From Notoacmeibacter sp. (GTDB taxonomy: Bacteria; Pseudomonadota; Alphaproteobacteria; Rhizobiales; Rhizobiaceae), in NCBI GenBank assembly GCA_019912385.1, contig JAIOIW010000029.1:1-43008 (forward strand): a stretch of 43,008 bases of DNA. The letters run 5' to 3'. The notes beneath the pieces are model-generated. The model was not told where the DNA came from. It made no database searches and saw nothing but the letters and a program-made list of their open reading frames with translations. Numbering within the stretch: position 1 is the first letter of the stretch; each line of letters begins with the position of its first letter. This document shows, piece after piece, positions 17,827 to 26,603 of the stretch. Position numbers and translations under genes: made by a program.

Positions 17827-18750
17827 ATGAGCAAAACCCCGCCGGGCCTGACCGATTTTGCCCTGCTTGCCCTGTTGGCGGCAATCTGGGGCGGATCGTT
17901 CATGCTGATCAAGGTCGCGCTGCAGGGATTCGATCCGGTGTCGCTGACCGCCTACCGGCTGACTGTGGGCGGGGTGGCGATGCTGGCCGTCGCGGTTGCG
18001 GCCGGGCAGCGCCTTGTGTTCGCCAGACGGGACATATTCGTCCTGGTTCTCGCGGGCCTTTTCGGCAACGCCTTGCCCTTCGTCCTGATTTCCTGGGGAG
18101 AGGAGACCGTCGATGCCGGCCTGGCGGCGATCCTGATGGGCATCATGCCGATGGCGACGCTGATCCTCGCGCACTATCTGAGCGATGGCGAGGCGCTGAC
18201 CAGGCGCAAGCTCGCCGGCGTCGCGATCGGGTTCGCCGGGCTGGTCGTCCTCGTCGGGCCGCCGGTTCTCAAGGGGCTTGGCAGCGACGTTGCGGCCCAA
18301 TCGGCAATCCTGGGCGCGGCGATCTGCTACGCGATCAACGCGGTCGTGACGAAAAAGCTGCTGCATCTGCCGCGCCGTTCCGCGGCGGCGGGAATCGTGA
18401 TGTCGGGCGCGATCATGGTCTGGGTGCTGGCGCTTGCCACAAGGCAGCCCTTCGACCAGGCGGGCGGTTCTGGCCCGGTTTTCGCCATGGTTCTGCTGGG
18501 TGTCTTTCCGACGGCCGTCGCGGCGCTTATCATGTTTGAAGTGCTGCAGCGCCAGGGCGCCGCCTTCTTCGGCCTGGTCAACCTGCTCGTGCCGCCCTTC
18601 GGCGTGGCGTGGGCGCTGGCCGTCCTCGGCGAAATTCCCGATCCGCGCGCGCTCGTCGCGCTCGCGCTCATTCTTGGCGGCATCGCCGTCACGCGCGGCA
18701 GACCGGCCGCGCATGCCATCGCCAATCCAACGAACAGGATCAACCCATGA
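17827..18750 (+). CDS. EamA/DMT-family transporter
   Basis: The 307-aa protein has about ten membrane helices in two EamA halves (FALLALLAAIWGGSFMLIKVAL at the start; AAQSAILGAAICYAINAVV opening the second half). The start at 17827 is chosen because the preceding residues are non-conserved. The family exports small metabolites, often amino acids, and this gene is embedded between ilvB and ilvN. The last codon overlaps the ilvN start (ATGA). Export of branched-chain intermediates or amino acids is a reasonable guess, but the substrate cannot be read from sequence. Confidence 0.88.
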   Translation: MSKTPPGLTDFALLALLAAIWGGSFMLIKVALQGFDPVSLTAYRLTVGGVAMLAVAVAAGQRLVFARRDIFVLVLAGLFGNALPFVLISWGEETVDAGLAAILMGIMPMATLILAHYLSDGEALTRRKLAGVAIGFAGLVVLVGPPVLKGLGSDVAAQSAILGAAICYAINAVVTKKLLHLPRRSAAAGIVMSGAIMVWVLALATRQPFDQAGGSGPVFAMVLLGVFPTAVAALIMFEVLQRQGAAFFGLVNLLVPPFGVAWALAVLGEIPDPRALVALALILGGIAVTRGRPAAHAIANPTNRINP

Positions 18751-19319
18751 ACGCCCAGCTTCAGCCTACCGGATCGGCCTATTTCATCGCCAAGGAAACC
18801 GAGAAACCGGTCTCGCATACGCTTTCGGTGCTTGTCGACAATGAGCCCGGCGTTCTTGCCCGCGTGATCGGCCTGTTCTCCGGGCGCGGCTACAATATCG
18901 AGAGCCTCACCGTTTCGGAAACCGAACACGAGAAGCACCTGTCGCGGATCACGGTCGTCACCAGCGGCCTGCCGCACGTGCTTGATCAGATCAAGGCGCA
19001 ACTGGAACGCATCGTCCCGGTACATCGTGTCGTGGACCTGACGGTCGTCGCCGCCGAGCGCGGCCACGAAAAGCCGCTGGAACGGGAACTGGCACTGGTG
19101 AAGGTGGCGGGCGCGGGCGATCACCGCGTCGAGGCGCTGAGGCTTGCCGACGCGTTTCGGGCCACCGTCATCGACGCCAACACCGAGCATTTCATTTTCG
19201 AGATCACGGGACGCACCTCCAAGATCGAGCAGTTCATCGCGATCATGAAGCCGCTCGGCCTGGTGGAGGTCTGCCGGACCGGGGTTGCCGCCCTCAATCG
19301 CGGTCCCGAAGGGATGTGA
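18747..19319 (+). CDS. ilvN: Acetolactate synthase small (regulatory) subunit
   Basis: The product is 190 aa from the ATG at 18747, which overlaps the previous stop by 4 nt. The N-terminal ACT domain (HTLSVLVDNEPGVLARVIGLFSGRGYNIESLTVSETEHEKHLSRITVV) binds valine and confers feedback inhibition. The C-terminal half (DHRVEALRLADAFRATVIDANTEHFIFEITGRTSKIEQFIAIMKPLGLVEVCRTG) is typical of the IlvH/IlvN long form. It activates and regulates IlvB. A GC-rich hairpin (CGCGCGG/CCGCGCG, 19321-19339) follows the stop but lacks a T tract. Confidence 0.96.
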   Translation: MNAQLQPTGSAYFIAKETEKPVSHTLSVLVDNEPGVLARVIGLFSGRGYNIESLTVSETEHEKHLSRITVVTSGLPHVLDQIKAQLERIVPVHRVVDLTVVAAERGHEKPLERELALVKVAGAGDHRVEALRLADAFRATVIDANTEHFIFEITGRTSKIEQFIAIMKPLGLVEVCRTGVAALNRGPEGM

Positions 19320-19466
19320 TCGCGCGGCAGGTCCGCGCGCGCAGGCGCGGCGTTAACCACGAACTAACCACGCCTGCCATCGCTTCGCGCGGAATGGACC
19401 CGTTAGTGGACTGTTCAGCGAATTGGGCGATGATTGGCCTCGCTCTGTAGATGCGAGGAGCAGGCC

Positions 19467-20732
19467 ATGCTGCGCGGATTATTGAAAAAGAAGATCGACG
19501 CCGGAGCCATCGGCGATGCCGTTCTCGTCGACAAATCGACGCTGGACAGGCGGCTGAAGAGTGTTCTCGCGCGGCCGACCCGGCACGAATTCAATCCGCC
19601 GAAGCTTTCGCCCGCGGACTATCTGGAGGCCGGATATGCCGTGGCGCCGCGGGGCGAAGCAGAGATTCCGGCGGATGCCGGGGAAACCGTGACCGCCGTT
19701 GCGCCGGCCACCCCGCACGCAGGCGCCGATGCTCCCTTCGCCACGGATGTTGGGCCGCAACTGGAGTTCGGCGACGGCGAAGGCGGGGAAGCCGGATATG
19801 GCGAACCGACCGAGGCGTTGCATGTGGACGACATGGCGGCTGCATCTGCGTCGGAATCGGCTGAGCCCGTCTCGGCGGACGTCATGGTCGCGGAACTGGA
19901 CGCCGGCATGGAAGACGCCGGTCTGCCTGAAGCTGCCGTTGCAACGGATGACCGGGACTTGCTCCCCGGCGACCCTGTCGCTGAATTCGACTTTTCTGGC
20001 GGGCGGGATGCGCGGACCGCGACGGACGATGTCGACCTACTACCGGATTCGGTCGATCCTGCCCGTATGGAGGCCGTGTCCCACACCGGCGAGGCCGCCG
20101 GCACGGAATCCGTACCCGTTGGCGACGAGGACGAAGAGGAGGTGTCGCCGGTCAAGGCGATCTACGTCTCCGCCGAAGCGATGCGAGCCGACGATCCGGC
20201 TGCGCTTACGACCATCGTTGTCGAGGAAATGGACTACCTGATGTTCGATGCGGGTTTCAGCCCGGACGAGCTGCCTCACGCTGCGGTCATCGCCTGGTGC
20301 GCCAGTTTCTTTGTTTCGACGGCGATGAAAGACGGTGTCGGCGGATTTGCCCATGGCGCGATGGGAGAGCCCGATCTCTGGCAATCCTGCGCGGAAGGCC
20401 TGGAAGCGGCCGGTGCCGACGAGCATCTGCGGGTTTACGAAGATTTGCGCGCGCTCCTGGCCTGGGATGCCGATACCGCGCAGCATATCCACGACGATCC
20501 CAAATATGGCGAAAGCGACGGAAATCTCCGCGCGCTCGACGACGCGCTGCGCCAGGCGGAGGCCGAAATGCCGCTCGCGCCGCTCCTTGGCGCCTGGCTA
20601 AAGGGGCGGCCTGAACTCGAAGTGCTGGACGAGGATGCGCTCGAGGAAGCCGTGACCGCACTTGCCACCCATCCGGTGCTCCAGGCCCGGCAGGCTGCGC
20701 GCAACGCCGAAAGCGCGTTACAAGCTCCTTGA
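19467..20732 (+). CDS. Acidic hypothetical protein with possible DUF4375/DMP19-like domain
   Basis: The product is 421 aa; the start is set by GAGGAG at 19455-19460. Residues 1-55 form a basic conserved-looking head ([34 protein letters not shown]). Residues about 60-225 are low-complexity and very rich in Asp/Glu. The C-terminal 195 residues look globular and helical. The part [48 protein letters not shown] resembles the (N)GGFxQxxxN...GLxxxGA pattern of DUF4375, the domain of the DNA-mimic protein DMP19. The match is by eye and tentative. It could also be an uncharacterised Rhizobiales protein. Nitrile hydratase genes start 31 bp later. Confidence 0.75.
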   Translation: MLRGLLKKKIDAGAIGDAVLVDKSTLDRRLKSVLARPTRHEFNPPKLSPADYLEAGYAVAPRGEAEIPADAGETVTAVAPATPHAGADAPFATDVGPQLEFGDGEGGEAGYGEPTEALHVDDMAAASASESAEPVSADVMVAELDAGMEDAGLPEAAVATDDRDLLPGDPVAEFDFSGGRDARTATDDVDLLPDSVDPARMEAVSHTGEAAGTESVPVGDEDEEEVSPVKAIYVSAEAMRADDPAALTTIVVEEMDYLMFDAGFSPDELPHAAVIAWCASFFVSTAMKDGVGGFAHGAMGEPDLWQSCAEGLEAAGADEHLRVYEDLRALLAWDADTAQHIHDDPKYGESDGNLRALDDALRQAEAEMPLAPLLGAWLKGRPELEVLDEDALEEAVTALATHPVLQARQAARNAESALQAP

Positions 20733-20763
20733 TCATCCGACACTCTGCGGGCATGCTTGGCGC

Positions 20764-21405
20764 ATGCACCATCACGACGACGACGGCCACCACCACGACC
20801 ACCACCACCACGACAACCATCTCGGCGAGATGGCGGCGCGCGTGCGCGCGCTGGAGACGATCCTGACGGAGAAGGGCCTGATCGATCCGGCGGCGGTCGA
20901 CACCATCATCGAAACGTACGAATCCCGTGTCGGCCCGCGCAATGGCGCCGCAGTGGTGGCGAAGGCATGGTCCGATCCCGAGTTCAGGGCATGGCTCGCG
21001 CGCGACGCCACGGCGGCGATCGCCTCGCTCGGCTATGCCGGACGCCAGGGCGAGCATATGCAGGCCGTGTTCAATACGCCGGGCGTTCACAACATGGTCG
21101 TGTGCACGCTGTGCTCCTGCTATCCGTGGCCTGTGCTCGGCCTGCCGCCGGTCTGGTACAAATCGCCGCCCTACCGGTCGCGGGCGGTTTCGGACCCGCG
21201 TGGGGTGCTGGCCGAATTCGGCGTGACGCTGCCGGAGGATACCGCGATCCGTGTGTGGGATTCCACGGCCGAAATGCGCTATCTCGTCGTGCCGATGCGC
21301 CCGGAGGGCACCGACGGCATGAGTGGAGAACAACTGGCTGACCTGGTCACCCGGAACTCGATGATCGGCACCGGATTGGCGCTGGCGCCGGAGCAGCCGC
21401 GATGA
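20764..21405 (+). CDS. nthA: Cobalt-type nitrile hydratase alpha subunit
   Basis: The product has 213 aa. The enzyme hydrates nitriles to amides. The metal claw VCTLCSC is present, with Cys114, Cys117, Ser118 and Cys119; Thr between the first two cysteines is the signature of cobalt enzymes (iron types have Ser). The N-terminus is unusually histidine- and aspartate-rich ([19 protein letters not shown]) and could bind cobalt. The core motif [26 protein letters not shown] is standard. The gene overlaps nthB by 4 nt. There is no amidase gene in the window to use the amide product. Confidence 0.95.
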   Translation: MHHHDDDGHHHDHHHHDNHLGEMAARVRALETILTEKGLIDPAAVDTIIETYESRVGPRNGAAVVAKAWSDPEFRAWLARDATAAIASLGYAGRQGEHMQAVFNTPGVHNMVVCTLCSCYPWPVLGLPPVWYKSPPYRSRAVSDPRGVLAEFGVTLPEDTAIRVWDSTAEMRYLVVPMRPEGTDGMSGEQLADLVTRNSMIGTGLALAPEQPR

Positions 21406-22061
21406 ACGGGCCGCAGGATCTCGGCGGGCGGATGGGCTTCGGCGCAATCACGCCTGAGACCGACGAGCCGGTGTTCCACGCCGAATGGGAAAAACGCGCG
21501 CTCGGCGTGACGCTTGCATGCGGTGCGCTCGGGCACTGGACGTTGGACGAGAGCCGCCATGCCCGCGAAAGCCTGCATCCGGCGGACTATTACGGCTCAA
21601 GCTACTACGAAATCTGGATCAAGGCGCTGGAGGCGCTGCTTGAGCGCCATGGCGAACTGAATGCGGAGGAGCTTGACGCCGGACAGGCCTTGCAGCCGGG
21701 GCTGATGACGGACAGGAGACTCAGTGCCTCGAACGCCGCCGCTGCACTGGCAAAGGGCGGTCCGGTCGACCGCGCGGAAACGAAGCCGGCGCGGTTCGAG
21801 CCGGGCGACAGGATACGCACGATCAATGCCCATCCGCGCGGCCATACGCGCCTGCCGACCTACGCCGTCGACAAGCCGGGCACGGTGGAGGCGGTGCGCG
21901 GCGTGCACGTGTTCCCCGACGCCAATGCGCACGGGCAGGGAGAGCAGCCGCAATGGCTTTACACGGTCCGCTTTGCCGGCCTCGATTTGTGGGGACCGGA
22001 CGCCGACCCGAAGCTCAGTGTCTCGATTGATGCATGGGAGCCTTACCTTGAGCCCGCCTGA
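21402..22061 (+). CDS. nthB: Nitrile hydratase beta subunit
   Basis: The product has 219 aa. The N-terminal [16 protein letters not shown]...[18 protein letters not shown] and the C-terminal SH3-like part ([47 protein letters not shown], then [25 protein letters not shown]) are diagnostic. It pairs with NthA to form the active site. Starting inside the nthA stop (ATGA) indicates translational coupling. Length is within the usual 210-240 aa. Confidence 0.95.
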   Translation: MNGPQDLGGRMGFGAITPETDEPVFHAEWEKRALGVTLACGALGHWTLDESRHARESLHPADYYGSSYYEIWIKALEALLERHGELNAEELDAGQALQPGLMTDRRLSASNAAAALAKGGPVDRAETKPARFEPGDRIRTINAHPRGHTRLPTYAVDKPGTVEAVRGVHVFPDANAHGQGEQPQWLYTVRFAGLDLWGPDADPKLSVSIDAWEPYLEPA

Positions 22062-22410
22062 TGGAGCGCTGGCGTCGCCCGGACTGCCGAAGGAGGCCGA
22101 CGAGCCGGTGTTTGTCGAACCGTGGCAGGCGCAGGCCTTCGCGCTTGCCGTCGAACTGAACGCGCGCGGCGTGTTCGAATGGCCGGAATGGGCCGACGCG
22201 CTGTCGCGCGAGCTGCATTCGCCCGATGCCGCGCCCGATGGCAGCGACTACTACGACCACTGGATGCGGGCGCTTGAGAAGCTGCTGGTCGCCAAGGGGG
22301 TGACGACTTCCGATACGGTGGCGGATCTGGCGCTTGCGTGGCAGCGGGCCGCCCATGCCACGCCGCATGGCAGGCCGATTCTGCTGGAGAACGATCCGCA
22401 GCGCAGCTGA
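22048..22410 (+). CDS. Nitrile hydratase accessory (activator/P14K-like) protein
   Basis: The product is about 120 aa. I prefer the TTG at 22048 because GGAG lies at 22037-22040 and the protein then begins [14 protein letters not shown]; an ATG at 22030 (6 codons longer) is the alternative. The sequence EPVFVEPWQAQAFALAVELNARGVFEWPEWADALSREL...SDYYDHWMRALEKLL resembles the N-terminal half of NHase beta subunits. This is how the cobalt-delivery chaperones of cobalt nitrile hydratases look. It should insert cobalt into NthA. It overlaps nthB. Confidence 0.85.
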   Translation: MSPPDGALASPGLPKEADEPVFVEPWQAQAFALAVELNARGVFEWPEWADALSRELHSPDAAPDGSDYYDHWMRALEKLLVAKGVTTSDTVADLALAWQRAAHATPHGRPILLENDPQRS

Positions 22411-22610
22411 TGCGGCGAAAACTGCAAAGAAATCAGATAGATATTGGTATTTACGCAGGACGTGAATCAACGGGATGATGCGGTTCATCAGGCGGCTCAT
22501 CTCTTGATTCAACAAACTGACGGCGGGAGACCGGGGTTCATGGTGCCCGGCTTGGCACTGAAGCCGCGGGGCGGCTCGCTTTCCTTGCTCGAATCGGGCA
22601 GGGAAGGGCG

Positions 22611-23738
22611 ATGAAATTCTCGCCGCAACAGGATGATGCGCTGAAGGGCGTGGCCCGCTGGCTGAAGGATGGCCGCCAGCCCCTGTTCCGCCTGTTCGGT
22701 TATGCCGGCACGGGCAAGACGACGCTGGCGCGCCATTTCGCCGAACATGTCGACGGCGACGTGCAGTTCGCGGCCTTCACCGGCAAGGCGGCGCAGGTGC
22801 TGCGCTCGAAGGGTGCCACGAATGCCCGCACGATCCATTCGCTGATCTACCGGCCGCGCGGTGAAGAGACGGTCGAGGACGAGACGACCGGCAAGACCTC
22901 GATCGCGCCGACCTTTTCGCTCAACCGGCAGAGCCCTGTCGCCAGGGCCAAGCTGATCGTCGTCGACGAGTGTTCGATGGTGGACGAGCAACTGGGGCGC
23001 GATCTGATGAGCTTCGGCACGCCTATCCTGGTGCTGGGCGATCCCGGCCAGTTGCCGCCGATTTCGGGCGGCGGTTTCTTCACCGATGCCGAACCCGATA
23101 TATTGCTGACCGAGATCCACCGCCAGGCGCGCGACAACCCGATCATCGCCATGGCGCTCGACGTGCGCGAGGGCCGCGAGCTGATGTATGGCGACTATGG
23201 CACGGCCCAGATCATCGGCAAGGACGAGGTGACGCAGGAACTGGTGCTGGAAGCCGACCAGGTGCTTGTCGGCATCAACCGCACGCGGCGCCGCTACAAC
23301 CAGCGTCTGCGCGAGCTGAAAGGCTTCGAAGGCTTGCTGCCGCAGGCCGGCGACAAGCTTGTGTGCCTGAGGAACGACCCGGCCAAGGGGCTTCTCAACG
23401 GCAGCCTGTGGAAGGTGATGACGGCGTCGAAGGAGACCGTGAAGCCCGGCATCAACCTGCTGGTGACGCCAGAGGATGACGACCCCGACCGCGGCGTCGC
23501 CAAGATCAAGCTTCTGAAGGCCGCCTTCGAAGATCCGACCGCCGAAATCCCGTGGCAGACGAAGAAGCGCTACGACGATTTCGATTTCGGCTATGCGCTG
23601 ACCGTGCACAAGGCGCAGGGTTCGCAATGGGACAATGTCGTGTTGTTCGACGAGAGCTACGCGTTCAAGGACACGCGCGCGCGCTGGCTGTACACGGCGA
23701 TCACGCGCGCGGCGGAGCGGCTGACGATCGTGAAGTAA
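22611..23738 (+). CDS. RecD-like ATP-dependent DNA helicase (SF1B)
   Basis: The product has 375 aa. Walker A is GYAGTGKTT at 30-38, motif II is LIVVDECSMVDE, motif III GDPGQLPP, and the late motifs YALTVHKAQGSQWDNVVLFDE and WLYTAITRAAERL match the UvrD-like C-terminal domain 2 of RecD/Dda helicases. It is short, essentially only the motor domains with an SH3-like insertion. No RecB/RecC or nuclease gene is nearby. A role in DNA repair or recombination is likely, but specific partners are unknown. About 200 bp without a gene separate it from the nitrile hydratase set. Confidence 0.88.
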   Translation: MKFSPQQDDALKGVARWLKDGRQPLFRLFGYAGTGKTTLARHFAEHVDGDVQFAAFTGKAAQVLRSKGATNARTIHSLIYRPRGEETVEDETTGKTSIAPTFSLNRQSPVARAKLIVVDECSMVDEQLGRDLMSFGTPILVLGDPGQLPPISGGGFFTDAEPDILLTEIHRQARDNPIIAMALDVREGRELMYGDYGTAQIIGKDEVTQELVLEADQVLVGINRTRRRYNQRLRELKGFEGLLPQAGDKLVCLRNDPAKGLLNGSLWKVMTASKETVKPGINLLVTPEDDDPDRGVAKIKLLKAAFEDPTAEIPWQTKKRYDDFDFGYALTVHKAQGSQWDNVVLFDESYAFKDTRARWLYTAITRAAERLTIVK

Positions 23739-23763
23739 GCAGCCCGGCGGAGCGTAACGTGGC

Positions 23764-24144
23764 CTACAGCCGCGGTTCGATTTGCCGGCCCGTTGCGAAC
23801 ATCCAGACGAACAGCGCCGCGCCGCAGAAAACCATGACCGACGCAAAGGCGACGAGATCTGGCGGGCCGCCGGCGTCGACACGGATCTTGCCCGCGACGA
23901 GCAGGATTGCGCCCACCTGGTAGATCCAGAATTGCGGTTTTGCCATCTTCGAGCCGCGCAAGCCGGGAAACAGGCGCATGATCAGCCCGAACAGGCACGA
24001 CACGACGAAGCCGACAAGGCCGATATGGGCGTGGGAGTTGGCGAAATCGAACCGCTCGGTCGCCCCCAGCCACATGCCGAAGGCCATGCCGAAAACAAGC
24101 CAGGCAAGGCCGCACAGGATCCAGGTTTCGTCGATTTTCCTCAT
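23764..24144 (-). CDS. Small four-helix membrane protein, heme-copper oxidase subunit I-like motif
   Basis: The product is 126 aa from the ATG at 24144, with GGAGGGGG just upstream. Four membrane helices are predicted (ILCGLAWLVFGMAFGMWLG; HIGLVGFVVSCLFGLIMRLFP; FWIYQVGAILLVAGKI; LVAFASVMVFCGAALFVWMFAT). The NSHAHIGLVGFV segment recalls the HxH heme-binding region of cytochrome oxidase subunit I and NorB. The protein is far too short to be an oxidase by itself, so it may be a stand-alone heme- or copper-binding relative. It is isolated between the helicase and the SpoIIAA-like gene. Its function is unknown. Confidence 0.8.
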   Translation of the reverse strand: MRKIDETWILCGLAWLVFGMAFGMWLGATERFDFANSHAHIGLVGFVVSCLFGLIMRLFPGLRGSKMAKPQFWIYQVGAILLVAGKIRVDAGGPPDLVAFASVMVFCGAALFVWMFATGRQIEPRL

Positions 24145-24219
24145 GTCCCCCTCCGAAGTTTTTATCGGGGGAAGATAGAAGCAAACGCATAACACGCCAA
24201 CCGGATTTGCAGGGCGGGA

Positions 24220-24996
24220 TCAGGCTTCCGGTTCCGCCTTCTTGGCGCCGATCCACGCCCAGGCCTCGTCCTCGTCTTCCGCGTCGAACATCTTCGTCTC
24301 GAAGGGCAGGAAGGTGGCGAACAGGCCGAAGGAATTGCGGATGAAGGAGGGCGCGCCGACCAGCGCATAACGCCGTATCTTGCTGAAGGAGGCGCCTTTC
24401 ATCGACCAGGTGTGGCGGTCGAACAGGGTGGAGAATTCAAAGCCCTCATAGGAATCGATGCGGATCAACAGATCGATCATGGCGAAGTTCTCGTAGGCCT
24501 CGGTGAGGATCGCTGTGAAGGCTTTTACCTCCGCGCCGGTGAGTTTGCCGCCCATGGCAAAGGCGAGTGCATCGGGCCGGTCAGCCGGTATGCGGCGGAT
24601 GAAGGAGGGGCGCTTCTTCTCCGGCACGTCTTCGCCGGCGGCGAAACGGCGGGCGTCGTCGCGTTCGCCGGGTTCGAAGCAGCGGACGGTCGCGCCGGGA
24701 ACGAGCTTGCCCTCGACCCAGACAAGCGCCTCGATCCAGTCGCGGTCGGTGATGACGGCGACGCGGTCGTAGCGCTTCAGGTCGCCCAGATGCGACAGGC
24801 CGTAGCGCAGATCGCCGACGAAGGCTTCGGCACTGATGCCCTCGAAGCCGGAGAGATCGGCGACGACCGAAATCTTTTCCGTTTCACCATAGGCCTTTTC
24901 GATAGCCGGGATTGCCGCATCGAGATCGGATTTCTCGATTTTTCCGGTCACGGTGAGGGCCAGCAGCCCGGGTGCGATGGTTTCGACGGTAATCAT
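24220..24996 (-). CDS. Tandem SpoIIAA-like (STAS fold) protein
   Basis: The product is 258 aa from the ATG at 24996, with GGAGG upstream; the frame continues further upstream but without conservation. Two copies of a SpoIIAA-like domain are visible: residues 1-120 (MITVETIAPGLLALTVTGKIEKSDLDAAIPAIEKAY...VVADLSGFEG... YDRVAVITDRDWIEALVWVEGKLVPGATVRCFEPGERDDARRF) and about 130-255 (AFAMGGKLTGAEVKAFTAILTEAY... LIRIDSYEGFE). Single-domain relatives are common; a duplicated one is less so. Ligand and role are unknown. It is divergent from pdxJ. Confidence 0.85.
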   Translation of the reverse strand: MITVETIAPGLLALTVTGKIEKSDLDAAIPAIEKAYGETEKISVVADLSGFEGISAEAFVGDLRYGLSHLGDLKRYDRVAVITDRDWIEALVWVEGKLVPGATVRCFEPGERDDARRFAAGEDVPEKKRPSFIRRIPADRPDALAFAMGGKLTGAEVKAFTAILTEAYENFAMIDLLIRIDSYEGFEFSTLFDRHTWSMKGASFSKIRRYALVGAPSFIRNSFGLFATFLPFETKMFDAEDEDEAWAWIGAKKAEPEA

Positions 24997-25125
24997 CTCG
25001 GCCTCCGTAATCGTGGTTCCGGTCAAATTAATGAATCCAGACCCTGAAGAATATAGGCGCTGGATAGTGGCGTTGCACGGCACGGCGCGATATTCGTTGC
25101 ACGACAACCAAGCCGAAGGTCCGCC

Positions 25126-25872
25126 ATGCCCGCCGAACTCTCCGTCAACCTCAATGCGATCGCCCTGCTGCGCAACCGCCGCGACCTGCCTTGGCCTTCC
25201 GTGACAGGCCTTGGACGGATCGCGCTTGAATCGGGTGCGCACGGTCTGACGGTGCATCCGCGCCCGGACCAGCGCCATGTCCGCTTTACCGACGTGCCGG
25301 AGATCCGGGCGCTGATCGACGACGAATTTCCGCAGGCAGAGTTCAACATCGAGGGCTATCCGACGCAGGATTTCCTCAATCTCGTGGAGGCGGCGGAACC
25401 GGAACAGGTAACGCTGGTGCCCGACGATCCGGAACAGCCGACCTCGGACCACGGCTGGGACTTCGTCACCAACCGCGACATGTTGCACGCCATCGTGGCG
25501 CGGTTGAAAAAGGGGGGTGCGCGGGTATCGCTGTTTGCCGATCCGGATGTGTCCGAAGAGCAGGTCACGGCGGCCAGGGCGACCGGCGCGGACCGCATCG
25601 AGCTCTATACCGGACCTTACGGCGGTTGCTACGATGATTCCGCCCGCGCGGCAAAGGAACTGGAAAAGCTCGCGAAAACGGCGGCGCTGGCCAAGGCGGC
25701 CGGCCTGGGGGTCAATGCCGGGCACGACCTTACCGTGGACAACCTACCGGCGCTCGCCAAAGCCATCCCGCACCTGGCGGAAGTGTCGATCGGCCACGGG
25801 CTGACGGCTGACGCGCTCATCCACGGCATGGCGGAAACGGTGCGCCGCTTTGTCAAGGCGTGCGGCGGGTAG
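25126..25872 (+). CDS. pdxJ: Pyridoxine 5'-phosphate synthase PdxJ
   Basis: The product has 248 aa. It condenses 1-deoxyxylulose 5-phosphate with 3-amino-2-oxopropyl phosphate to make pyridoxine 5'-phosphate. Typical elements are [73 protein letters not shown] and the C-terminal [19 protein letters not shown]...[13 protein letters not shown]. All phosphate- and substrate-binding segments seem intact. It stands alone here, not next to acpS or era. Confidence 0.97.
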   Translation: MPAELSVNLNAIALLRNRRDLPWPSVTGLGRIALESGAHGLTVHPRPDQRHVRFTDVPEIRALIDDEFPQAEFNIEGYPTQDFLNLVEAAEPEQVTLVPDDPEQPTSDHGWDFVTNRDMLHAIVARLKKGGARVSLFADPDVSEEQVTAARATGADRIELYTGPYGGCYDDSARAAKELEKLAKTAALAKAAGLGVNAGHDLTVDNLPALAKAIPHLAEVSIGHGLTADALIHGMAETVRRFVKACGG

Positions 25873-25981
25873 GACATTTTGTGGCGGGCAGGGGCGGCGG
25901 CCGACCTTGACATCGGCGCCTATGGTTAACGCCGGCGCATAAGAATCCTTAGCATTTTATGGAGTATGCACTGTACGGATT

Positions 25982-26569
25982 ATGAGGTCCGTCATGCGTA
26001 TAGCCGTCATCGTTTTTCTCCTGGTGCTCGCCGGTTGTGCGTCGAAGCCCGGCAGCATCAACAATATCTGTACGGTGTTCGACCAGAAGGACAGCATGTT
26101 CGGCGGCTGGTATCACGCGGCCAAGCGCACCGAGCGCAAATACGGCGTGCCGGCCTCGGTGCTGATGTCGACCATTCGCATCGAATCCGGGTTCGACGCA
26201 AAGGCGCGGCCGCCGCGCACGAAGCTGCTCGGCGTCATTCCCTGGAAACGCCAGTCGAGCGCCTATGGCTATTCGCAGGCGCTGGACGGCACGTGGGAGC
26301 GTTACAGGAGCGAAACCGGCAGTTGGAGCGCGCGGCGAAGCAATTTTTCCGACGCGGTGGATTTCGTCGGCTGGTATCACGCCACCAGTCACAAGACGAA
26401 CGGCATTGCGCTCAACGATCCCTACAATCTCTATCTTGCCTATTATGCGGGCCAGGCGGGTTACGCCAAGGGCGCGTGGCGCGGCGATGCGCAAGTGCAG
26501 GGCTATGCCCGCAAGGCGGCGGAAATGGCCTACAGCTACGAAAACCAGATGCGTGCGTGCAAGCGGTAG
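25982..26569 (+). CDS. Lytic transglycosylase-like lipoprotein
   Basis: The product has 195 aa. The lipobox LAGC places the lipidated cysteine near residue 23 (19 if translation starts at the ATG at 25994). The SLT-like core shows the catalytic glutamate in STIRIESGFDA, the SAYGYSQALDGTWERY segment in place of the usual GLMQ, and NLYLAYYAGQAGYAKGAW. It probably cleaves peptidoglycan glycan strands at the outer membrane inner face. No partner gene is adjacent. Confidence in the fold is good; the precise family is less certain. Confidence 0.82.
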   Translation: MRSVMRIAVIVFLLVLAGCASKPGSINNICTVFDQKDSMFGGWYHAAKRTERKYGVPASVLMSTIRIESGFDAKARPPRTKLLGVIPWKRQSSAYGYSQALDGTWERYRSETGSWSARRSNFSDAVDFVGWYHATSHKTNGIALNDPYNLYLAYYAGQAGYAKGAWRGDAQVQGYARKAAEMAYSYENQMRACKR

Positions 26570-26603
26570 GGGCGCACGGTCCGCACGCCCCCGCCGTTGG
26601 GTA

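Noticed and set aside
19354-19371. TTAACCACGAACTAACC resembling a CtrA box (TTAA-N7-TTAA)
   Set aside because: The second half-site is CTAA rather than TTAA, and the downstream gene is not an obvious cell-cycle gene, so I do not call it.
22464-22510. GAATCAA...TTGATTC inverted repeat between the nitrile hydratase accessory gene and the helicase
   Set aside because: The 33-nt spacing and interior pairing are unconvincing; there is no T tract or conserved RNA motif to support a terminator or RNA gene.
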